Assembly: GCA_000499405.2 (NCBI GenBank)
Contig: HG738137.1
Span: forward strand, 14,935,661-14,999,660
DNA: 64,000 nt
Origin: Onchocerca volvulus
Lineage: Eukaryota; Nematoda; Chromadorea; Rhabditida; Onchocercidae
Reading direction: 5' to 3'
Shown one piece after another: positions 27,301 through 42,490 of the stretch. The translations under genes and the position numbers were made by a program. How positions within the stretch are numbered: the first letter of the stretch is position 1; each line of letters starts with the position of its first letter. Below the pieces are notes generated by a model. It had not been told where the DNA came from. It saw only the letters and a list, made by a program, of their open reading frames with translations, and made no database searches.

Positions 27301-28194
27301 TTTGAAACATATATTTTTTAAGAGTTTGAAATGAATATTTTAAGAATATTCCGAGGAATTGATGATAAATCATTACCAAGTCCATATGCTGAATCCTGAT
27401 CAAGTACTCCATGTAAAATATATCTGGAGCCGCTAACAGTTAGTAACGTCTGAGAGTTATATCGCTCCTTGACTGCTGTACTGCGCCAATTTTCTAATTC
27501 ACGTTCTTCGATGTCTTTCTTCCGATAACCTTCCACGCATACAGCAAATTCATCCTTATCGTTACAGATGAACTGAAAAGTTCAATCCATTTGTTATAAA
27601 CTTGTAATATCAAAACATAATCAATTTAATATCATTATCAAATGCATTCAACTTAATATTAATCTCAATAATGAGTTGTAGAAATATATATTTTTGGGAA
27701 TTTTTTAACATATGCTTATCAATAAAACAATAGTAACTACCTCTTCATTCTTCTGAAAAAAATGTTTGAAACAAAATTTAATCTTGAGAGATTAACTAAT
27801 CTTTTCAAACTTTCAAATACATTCAACTCGACTATCTTAAAATAAATTAATTTAAATGTTCCTTAGATATAACTGTTAAATCATTGTCAAGTATTTTTCA
27901 AAAAATTTTTTAAATGCATTGAATTTATCAGTTACCTTGATAATAAACTTAAATATTTCATCAAAACTTTCAATTTTTATTATAATAATTAAAAGTTCGG
28001 TAAAATCAGTAAAACTGATTCTTTCATTCATTTAAAAAAGGAAATATACCGAAGAACATTAAGATAAAATTCTAACCTTCAAAAACTAAAAATTTGAATT
28101 TTCTAAAAGTTACTGAACATTTACCTTGAAAATCCATAATTTAAGATCAATTACTGTCTGTTGGTTTTTCTGTTGTGAGTACATTTCGATTTCT
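21390..28194 (-). CDS. knl-2: KNL-2/M18BP1-like CENP-A loading factor with two SANTA domains and a Myb domain (complete, 19 exons, 1022 aa)
   Basis: Exons (descending): 28194-28135, 27752-27741, 27572-27377, 26744-26538, 26330-25953, 25815-25765, 25733-25580, 25424-25300, 25024-24937, 24737-24490, 24405-24313, 24165-23993, 23746-23546, 23394-23202 (or -23238), 23149-22956, 22690-22502, 22289-22176, 22058-21856, 21579-21390. SANTA 1 spans residues about 12-110 (LKLWIFK, then WRSTAVKERY, LTVSGSRYILHG, GYPK..F..GFPYEW). SANTA 2 spans about 320-415 (VDLCNW, WKTSCIVAVEG, TEIGVYELIG, GYPK..F..GFPKDW). A CENP-C-like motif (SRSGR, LATW, GQRIVY) lies at 550-570. A Myb/SANT domain spans about 782-825 (W782, W805, final helix TAEECRKQ). 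Acidic Ser-rich, Lys-rich and SP/TP-bearing linkers separate them, and the C-terminus is acidic. In C. elegans, KNL-2 works with CENP-A (HCP-3) loading and kinetochore formation. The start was chosen as the first ATG before the SANTA core. The donor of exon 14 is ambiguous and the 12-nt exon 2 is inferred. Confidence 0.9.
24937..25733 (-). other. Second SANTA domain coding block of knl-2
   Basis: Exons 25733-25580, 25424-25300 and 25024-24937 encode residues about 302-423. Landmarks in order match the SANTA pattern: W326 in VDLCNW, a hydrophobic FAFVIVGF strand, W in LDWKTS, a VYELIGPI strand, and the closing GYPKEFVTQFLNGFPKDW. The first SANTA copy (27572-26538) has the same closing block with the same internal spacing from G to W. 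Confidence 0.88.
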
Positions 28195-31130
28195 TTTTGT
28201 GAGTATATTTCTTTTTTTTTTTTTTAAGACCAAGTCACTGCAAAAAAAAGAGAAAACTAAAATTGATATCCGATAAGCCGAGGAACGATATATTTTTATC
28301 AGTAGGCAAGAAAATATCGCATTGTGAGAATAATAAACTACAAAGAATATCTATAGATATGCAAAATAATTTAATAAGCTCGAATAATAATGATAACGCG
28401 CGAATTATTCAACGTAATTATTAGATGGATTAAGATATATGATCGAAAATTAAGATATGTGATTTGTATTGTGTATAAATCGCTCTCGACTAAGAGAACT
28501 TTATTGCTTAAATATATTTGGCATATAATAGCCCTTTCCTAGGTAAAGATAAAAATATGTCCAAAATATTGGAATAATAAGGTTTCGACCGCCATTTGAT
28601 AGAAAACTACAATACATAACCAAATGTAATATATTTGCAGATTGTATAATAAAAAATCGTCCACATTAATTCCTACACGCTGTAAAAATTTCTTTTGAAA
28701 TTACTATTTGATTTTTCTATCAGAAACATTTTCCGTAATTCAATATCTTCCATCTTTTTTTGCAGAAACTATTTCCTGCTACCTTAATCAATTCTTCATA
28801 TTTAACATTACGTACTCCGCCCAACAACTACACATTTAACGCGAAATATCCTCGACCATAATTTGGTAAAACGTAGAATTTGGCGCGCAAAAATCATTAT
28901 ATCACGCTGATCTACACTAACCTGGATTATTGAAAGAGATACGATGTGCAAATTTTCGTCTCAAATATTGTTTGATGTAAATGTAAAACCGATATGCATG
29001 ATAATAACATGAATTTAGGGAATTATTATGAACCCAAAAAGCAAAAATTAAAATGATATGAATCTAATGAATAAATATCCAACTATTTTCTTGATATCTT
29101 TTAAACCTTGAATTTTTCTGAGGAATACAAATGTTTATCAAAATAACTATTTTTAATAAATTTATTTTATTTCTTAGCTATGTCACGACAAAGCGTGGTC
29201 GGATCCAGCTAGTCTTATATTAATAAAAATTTAAATATTCGTTTATTTAAAATCTTAAATTCCCAAAAGTTCTTGCTCACTGCTTTGGGATTTTGATTCC
29301 ATCTGAACTATCCTCGAAATTGACTTATGATTGAGCTTGAACTTGAAGTATGTTACTATTACTACTACCATTTCCATTTACATAGATAGAAACAATTTAA
29401 AAATTAGACAATTTTTTGTATTAACAAACATATACATCTATATGTGTTGTATAGTAAGTGGATAAATATTCTATATTTCTTTATGTTAAATATCAAAATA
29501 CTCGAAATATATCCATTATTTGGAGTTTAAAATTTTATATTTGTTGATTTCAGTTATAAGTATTTTATAAATCTTACTAGAATAGTAAAATATTATATTA
29601 TAAAAATATATAGAAACTATATATCTCAAAAAAATATATAAATATCCTCTCTTGAATTGCATAAATCGTTCTTTTCTAAAAATTAAAATTATAACTTCTA
29701 AAGCTATCGAAACAAAATATCATTGAATAACTAAATGAAAAATAATGTTTAGATCAAAAAATCACTATTATCATGATGTTATATCATCTAATAATGGACT
29801 TCAATTTTGCTATTTTTAATTGGCATAAAATAATTTTTTTTAAAGAATGGTTAATTTAAAAAGATAATAACAATACAATGCTAGCTGTATCTTTTCTCAT
29901 TTCATTTGAAATAACTTGAAATCTTTGAATAATTCTTTTTTCATTTTTGTCATACGTTTAGTGTTCAAAATTTATTGTTTCATCATCGTACCAATCATTT
30001 TTTGAATATTAAAATGAACAATCATTTATTTTTAGTTCAGGTTTTATCCTTTTTTTTTTTTTTTTGTTGTAGCATATCCAAAATGCCAATTAAATTGCAT
30101 TTTTTAATTTCTATTTTTAAATTCTATTCTTAATATTATCCTAAAACAAAATCATTCATGTTTTATTAATTAAACAATGATCATATCAATCACTAAGTTT
30201 TTTAGCTTTATAATTAGATGCAATTATGAATAAATTAGAAAAGAGTTTATCATTCTGCTAAGATCTCAAAACCTAATATAATCTTCTGAAAGATCCTGCA
30301 AAGTTTTCAATTTTTAAGCAGTTTCATTCATTATTTTGACTAAGACAAATAAGTTGGTAGTTTCCGGTAATTTATAAATCTGGGAAAAAAAAAACAATAT
30401 TTTAAAAAATGGAAACTTCCTTCAATCTTCAGGCTGTGGCCTAATTAAGTCAATTTCTCTCTTTTAAATTTATGCCTTGCATTTATTTATCTTTTCAAAA
30501 TATTCATAATTAATTGTTAATTTTTTTTTTAAAAAAAGGAAATCATATAAGTAATTAGAGCTTTTTCTTTTTATCATTAAATCAATGATTAGTTTTTCGA
30601 TGAAAGCAATTAAATTAGAAACAAACAGTAATTAATTATGAAGTGATATGATGAGACATCATTTCATAGTTTTTTTTTTTTCAGAAAATTCTAAAACAAT
30701 AATGTCTGATATAACTTATAATTAATAGAAAATATATTGATTTATTGAAAATACCGGCACAAATAAATTATCACTTTATAATTGAATATTGCAAAACTAT
30801 TCCAGAATAATCAAAAATAATTTTCAATTTTTCTTCAGACTATTCCAGATCTGAAAAAAGAAACAAAAAAAAACGAAACACTTAAAAATATGTACATATT
30901 TCAAGAATTAAACTGAACTGAAATATTAATAAATTAATATTATCAAGTCAGCTTATTTCTCTTTCGTTTTGTTTTCTTCCCAATTAATATTATACTTAAC
31001 CACCTTTTTACACATAAAAATGTAAAATTTGGATGAAAATTTTGGAAAAAGAAAAAAAAAAAGGAACGAAAAATAATAAAATTATGAAAAAACAATAATA
31101 TAATATATATTAAAATTTCACTTTTAACAA
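28195..31130. other. Intergenic region upstream of knl-2 and downstream of the zinc-finger gene
   Basis: About 2.9 kb, AT-rich. The first 0.7 kb beyond 28194 should include the knl-2 promoter. A Helitron-like 3' end lies at 29178-29213, and the more complex sequence 5' to it (about 28500-29177) may be its remnant. The rest is simple AT sequence. No exon is supportable. Confidence 0.55.
29178..29213 (+). mobile_element. Helitron-like 3' terminus (remnant)
   Basis: The sequence has a short hairpin (CACG-ACAAAG-CGTG, from about 29184), then GGTCGGATCCAG and the terminal CTAGT. Helitron elements typically end in a small hairpin about 10 bases before CTRR, with insertion between A and T. This GC-richer block stands out in very AT-rich DNA. 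I could not identify the 5' TC end or any RepHel coding sequence, so it would be a non-autonomous or decayed copy. Confidence 0.4.
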
Positions 31131-35902
<4,772 letters not shown>

Positions 35903-36476
35903 TGTATTCCTTCCTTATTTTATCCGGAATTTTCGAAAATTGTAGTAATCTGAAAGTTATATTAATTCTCTCATTTTCTTTTAATATTAGTCTAATTTTT
36001 GATGAATGGAAAGGTTTTTTTTTTTTCTTTATAATTATGAATTTTACGTTTGTTTGTCAACTAATCGCAAATACGTTAAAATCGTTACTTCTAGTAATTA
36101 TAATGATCTGAAAATAAAAAAAAAAAAAAAAAGCAGAAAATTCAAAATGCATGATAATAATTGAAGTTTTTTATAGTGAAAATAATTGTAATAATATAAT
36201 GATGTAATGATTGAAGTGAAATAAAAAATAATAATCGAAATGATTGAAAAAATTTTGATTTTTTTCTTTTTTTTTTGTACATTGTAAGAAATATTTTTGT
36301 AATTTCTAACAAATAATTTTCAATGTAATCATTAAAAGTAAAAATATTTTTTTTTTGACACAATTTTTTTGAAAAAAAAAAATCATTTTCAGTGTATATT
36401 TTCTGGCAATATAAATAGATAAATATAGCACATTAAAAATATTGTAATATTATCCGAATGGAGTAGTAATAAAATT

Positions 36477-36640
36477 GAAAGCCAAAGTTATTCAAATATT
36501 TTCCGGAAAGAATGATACGACGGTTGAATATGCTAAATTGATGGAAAATTTTTCCGGAATGAATAATAGGAGGATTTGAAAGCCAAAAACTATTCAAAAA
36601 TAATCCCAAAAGGATCGATAGTCTAAGGACAGAAATCAAG
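36477..36640. repeat. Decayed local repeat block
   Basis: GAAAGCCAAAGTTATTCAAA (36477) recurs as GAAAGCCAAAAACTATTCAA (about 36579), roughly 100 bases later. Between them, TTTTCCGGAA..GAAT recurs at 36500 and 36552. This looks like an old tandem array. Confidence 0.55.
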
Positions 36641-37119
36641 AAATCTGAATGAATAAGTTGAGATAAGAATGAATTTTAAGAATAAAAATTCACACAAACG
36701 GCTAATTTTTACTTTTTCTTGTAAATTGTAACTGAAATTATGTGAGAAATTTGGAATATTACGGTAAAAGTAACGAAGGTTGAAGGCTGTTGAAATGCAA
36801 CGATGAGAAGAGCGGGGAGCGGAAAGCGGGAACGGGAGATTAGAAGAAAATTGGAAATGAATTATGTGAGAGAATAATTCATTTCCAATTTTAAGTAATA
36901 ATAACTAATATAGTAATAATTTAGTAGCAGTAACATCAAGGGAAGCGCAAGATATTCCGGCAAGATTTAGTACGGGAAATGGGAGAGGCTTAACTAAACA
37001 TCATCCTTCTTCCTCTTCTTCCCATCAATCATCTAGCATATCTACCGTAATCTTCTCATTCATCCTTTCCTATCTTTACATTTTATATGATAATATTATG
37101 ATCATAATATAGTCATTTA

Positions 37120-37420
37120 TATAATTTCCGAATACTTCAGATTACATGCTATGAAATGCAATGATTGAATATGAAAGAGGTACGGTAAAAAGTACCGTAT
37201 TGTTTATCTATTCAATTATATAGATATAATTTCGGGAAATTCATATTATTAGATGAAATGATGAAGTGAATGACTCAATTCAACATTGCTCTGTTTCATA
37301 ATATCACTTGTATTTATTTACACAATTTCCGAATATTCATACTGTAATATAATGGATATATAATGATGAAATATGAAAGTGATACGGTAACAAGTATCGT
37401 ATTGTTTATTTAAATTGTTC
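37120..37420. repeat. Diverged ~195-bp repeat pair, each copy with a hairpin
   Basis: The blocks around 37121-37215 and 37319-37415 share AATTTCCGAATA, GAATATGAAAG or GAAATATGAAAG, then a self-complementary element and CGTATTGTTTAT. The element is TACGGTAAAAAGTACCGTA at 37181-37199 and ATACGGTAACAAGTATCGTA at 37382-37401. Both can fold with stems of 5-8 pairs although the arms differ. Confidence 0.6.
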
Positions 37421-39485
37421 GGTTCCATAATGTATCAATTGCTATTCATTTATATGTTATATTGGAAATTCATATTATTAAATATATGAAACGGAATAAT
37501 GAAATATTAAGAAATGTGGTATAAAATATCTATCAGATTATTTCTTGTTGATAAAACGATATACAATTCAATTTTGAGAGCTATTTTAAACAATTATAAA
37601 AAGATAAAACAATCACCTATTTAAAAAGTTGCAAATCTGAATTAAATACGGAGAAATACGGTATGAAATTCTTATTTGGTAATTAATTACAAAATTTATT
37701 TATCCCAGTGATGAAATACACTATTTTTGTTTTTTCTTTTTTTTTAATATTATTCATGATCAAATATTGTAAACGGAAATATTTTGATATGATAAAAAAA
37801 AAGAAAAGAATATTTAAAAATAACAAGTTTATTTTTTTTCTGACTTTTTTCTTTCCTTTCTTCATTTTTCATTAAGTTTATTACTACAAGATATGTATAA
37901 GTTTTATACATTTTCCTTAAGAAAAAAGATTTGAGATTTTTCATAGCAAGGATTGAACGAATTCCTTTCTTTTAAATGAATAAAATGTTTGGGGTGTTTG
38001 GCTTTTTGGTTAAAGTTTTTTTTTTTTTTATTTTTTAGTTCATTTTTTTTTCTTCAAATAAGAAGAAAAAAATCATTGAGAAGTTTGAACAAGTCAAAAG
38101 TTTGTTTTTTATCGGTTAATATTTTGATATTTTTTTTCATTATATAAATAAACATGAAATATAGTAATCTAATAATCAAAAAAATTTTTCAATTTTCGAA
38201 TTAAAATTTATATTTTCTATTTGCTTTATTTAAGTAATTACCACTACTGGTGTATTTTTTATTATATAATGCTAAAATTTGAAAATATTTTATTAACAGT
38301 TTTTTGCATTACTTTTCATTTAATTCTTCACCACCACTGCAATGCATGGATCGATGATTGATTTCGAATATCATAATTTATTTGAATTCAACTGAATCTT
38401 TCATTTCCAATTTGACAATGTACTAGAAAGAAAATTATTTTTATGGGTAAATCTATATTAATCATTTAAATTCTGCTATTTTATTGGAAATTTTTTTGGG
38501 AAATAAAAAAATTTCATCACTATTATATAAAAATTATTATTTAAATCAAAATTCAATGAATCAAATAACTTAATAACTGTAAATAGACAAAATTTTTATT
38601 GCTGAAAACTGATAAATTAATCGAATTGAATAAGAAAAAAAAAAATGTTATATCAAATATCATCTTCAATTACACGATCATGTATCATCACCTAAAAATG
38701 ATTTAGGTTAATGAACAACCTGACAGGTTGTCCGATAATCTAATCCCGTTTTCAGTGTTGTGTAAACATATCTTGTCAAGTGATGATGCAATACATGTCA
38801 ATTAATGTTATCTTACATATCCAATCAAAAATTTCGATTTAATCAATCAGTTGATATCTCAAATAATCCTTTAAAATTTCATAGATATTATTTGATTTGA
38901 TTGCAACTATTAGATTCACCTTTTTCTTTTTTTTTTTAAAGTTTTTTTATAAGTTTTGTTGAGTAAGAAGATTCGAAAAAGAATTGAATTTTTGCTTCAA
39001 TTTTAAATTAAGAATTAATAGAAATGCAATATTTTCCATTCTTTCGAAATTTTGCTTATTTTAATGATAGAAGAAGCGTTTAATAAGCAATTTGATTTAT
39101 TATTTCGAAAATTCCGAAATAAAATTGACTTTTATTAAAAATATATGTTATGAATAACAATCCTACTCACTATTATGTATTATTTTTTCTACAAATAGTA
39201 CTAATATCTAAAGTTAGCAAGAAAGTAGAAAATAACAAATAAAACTAAATGAAAAAAAAATGAAGTGAGAAAATAAGCAATAAATATAAGTGATTTTAAT
39301 CAATTTAACAATACCTCAATTTTTCTTAATTTCCAATTTTGCCATATTTTAATGTTTCTAAAATTTAATTAAAATTAAAATCAATAATCTTATTTGACTC
39401 TTTTTTTGTTTTGAAATAAATCATTTCTTTTTTTTTTTCGAATTAGTAAAATTGAATGAGATAAATATTGAACCTTGAATTTAAT

Positions 39486-39488
<3 letters not shown>

Positions 39489-39537
<49 letters not shown>
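39489..39537. repeat. 49-base T homopolymer
   Basis: The longest uninterrupted homopolymer in the window. Length is probably unstable and the read-level value uncertain. Confidence 0.95.
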
Positions 39538-39538
<1 letters not shown>

Positions 39539-41886
39539 AATGACAGTTGATTAAATATCATTTCGATGAATAATATAATTGTTAATAATGTCATCAAATT
39601 ATTTTGTAAAACTTTTCGACAAATAATCTTTGATCAAATGAGCTACAAGAAAATTTATAAATAAAATTTGATTCAGTAATAATATCATTTGCTGCAAAAA
39701 GTTTCTGGAATATATTCCGGCGACTAAAAAAGATTAACGAAAAAAGTGGATCGATAATGGTACCTTTGACAAAATTTGCAGATCGATTTTTGATGGCTTG
39801 AAATGAACTCTTGAGAATGCGCAATTAGCTTTTAGCACATTTACCCATCCTAAATTGAATCTCAATGGTACTTAGGGATTGACAAAATCAGTTATTCTCA
39901 CATACATATGCTCAATTTTTTCTTCTCCTGATAACTAATCTTTCTCATTAACTTAATTACTCATCATTTTGTCATCAAATAATATTTTAAATGACAATAT
40001 ATTATTCCCAAAAAAAAGTTTAGAGAAAAATTTAAAAAAAATTAAAATTTACTTATTATTTCGAGATAAATTTTTAATAATTCTCTTTCAAACATAACTT
40101 TCATATGTAATTTATCTTAATTATTGCAAAAAATGAATATCTGAATGGTTAATTGTAAAAATTATAATTCCTTATAATTGGAATTTTATCATAATTTTAC
40201 TTTATTATTAGTAAGAATACTGTTGACCTTTTGTTGAATGTTTTTTTCATATCAAAATATAAATGTAATGAAATGTGAAATAAACTATATATCTTTGATT
40301 TAATCATTTTTCTTAACATTGTAAATTTTGTTATTTACTTATTTGTTTATTAAATCACTTGTTTGCTTATTTATTTATTTCTCCATTAATTTATCTGTTT
40401 GAAAAACATTTACAGCTTAATTTTGGCCTCTCAACCTTTTTATATCAAATTTTCACGTTTCAAATTTGGCTTATTTTTTTCAAACCCTCAAAGAAAGAAG
40501 AAAAAATTAAAAGGAGAAAAAGAATTAAATGAGCAATAAATTAATTGGCATAAAGAAAAGTGCCAAATATTATATCTGTGATATTATCATGATTAATTCT
40601 TATCATTGTATTATTGCCATATCATTTCTACTACAATAATCATCAGCATATACTTGTCTTATTTATTGCTAATTAATGAATTAATTAGCATTTGACCCCG
40701 GACATTTATGGTCATTCTGTTCATCAGATGAAGATCCTTACTCCAAATTGCATCACTTCATGAGTACTTTTGAACCGGAATAAGTATTTCATTTTTGTAT
40801 ATCGATTACTATTTTAATCCAATTAATTGCTAAAACGTCATTATGCTATCGTTTTTTTAAGGATTGATTGAATTTAATTGCAAAAATTTGGAAAATATTA
40901 ATTGATCATAAAATTTTCATATAATTTTTAAAAAAGTATTTGTATAATTAAATACTAAAAATTGTGGGAAAAAAATTTAGTAAAATAAATTCTGGCAGAT
41001 GTAAAAAAAAAAAATGATCGATGTGAATAGCAAACTACTTGAATAAGCTTAGTTTTTTTTTTCAGTAATATTTGATGAAAAAAATCATTTGTTCATTCAG
41101 TTAATTATATATAATCATATAGTTTTGCTTATTGTACCTAAATTTCTTTTTTCTAAATTATGCCTAATTAATTATTACTCTTAATTATTATTATCCTATA
41201 AAAAAATGCGAAAGAAAAGAATAAAAATCGATTAAAATTACTTTTTTTTTTCTATTATTTGATATTTTTATCTTTGATAGAAAATATTAAAGTAATTTAT
41301 TATCTTAATTATATTGAATCAGGAAAAATTTTTCTCATTCAAATGATTCAAATTTTAAAATTATTTAATTATTTTATATTTTAGTATTTATTACGGATAA
41401 ATGTTTGCTGTTACAAAATCAATGTATAGCAAAATTAATCAATTCAATATAAAAGTAATTATATTTTTATAAAAGATTGGAATATTTCGAATATTTTTTT
41501 TAAGTTAAGATATTTAGCAATGAAGGAAAAATTAGAAAAATATTGAATATGATTTATAAAAAATTGTTTCATAATTATTTGAATAAATTGAATGACCAAG
41601 AAAAATCAAAATCATTCTCGAATTATTGATGTGGAAGGAAAATGTTGACAATAACTGGATAACGAAAGAAAAAGTATCAACTATACCACCTGCTGTTAAA
41701 TTTGCCACATCAATGAATTCATTATCGAAAATCAAATCAATTTAACAATTAACAGTTTACATGATAGTTCCTCGAATACGTACTCATTTGATACTTGTTG
41801 GTAAAATGTATACGTACGTTGCGTAACTTTAGTTAATCTACGGATAACATCGAAAGAACGAAAGAAATATTCAAAAATGGATAATT

Positions 41887-42490
41887 ATTTAATACTGTAT
41901 TCATTTATATATATATTCAAAAAAAAAAAGTAATAATAATAATTCAATTTCTTAATTTCAAATATGGAGAAAAAAAGCATCAGCAAGAAATAATTTATAA
42001 AAAAGGCAAAAGGATTTTTTATTAATGTATCAAAAATTTGCATTTTTTTTTTTTTTAAAAAGCTTCTTTGCAATTTAATACTGTATTCATATATATATAT
42101 ATAGATATATATATATATATATATATTCAAAAAAGAAAATCGATAATAATAATTCAGTTTCTTAATTTCAAATAGGAAAATAAAAGAATCAATAAGAGAC
42201 AAAGAATTTTTATTTATAAAAAAGAAAAAAAGATTTTTTGTTACTGTATGAAAAATTTACAATTTTTTTTTTTTTTTAAAAAGTATCTTTGCAAATTATT
42301 TAATACTGTATTCGTATATATATATTCAAAAAAAAGTAATAATGATAATTCAATTTCTTAATTTCAAATATGTAAAAAAAAGCATCAGTAAGAAACAAAT
42401 AGTTTTTGTTTATAGAAAAGGAAAAAAGATTTTTTATTACTGTATCAAAAATTTGCAATTTTTTTTAAAGAGTTTCTTTGCGAATTAAAA
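41887..42490. repeat. Three-copy tandem repeat, period about 186-225 bp
   Basis: Copies begin ATTTAATACTGTATTC at 41887, 42073 and 42298. Each contains an AT microsatellite, an ATTCAATTTCTTAATTTCAAAT-like block, an AGCATCAG..AAGAAA or AATCAATAAGAGAC block, a T run, and TTCTTTGC(A/G)AATT at the end. Copies differ by substitutions and by the lengths of their A, T and TA runs. Confidence 0.85.

Noticed and set aside
38715..38731. Perfect 7-bp palindrome ACAACCT-GAC-AGGTTGT
   Set aside because: It is striking, but a three-base loop and lack of any gene context make a function unsupported. Palindromes of this size are expected occasionally by chance in 10 kb.
41885..42202. 105-codon minus-strand frame
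   Set aside because: It lies entirely in the three-copy tandem repeat and encodes Tyr/Ile alternation from TA repeats.
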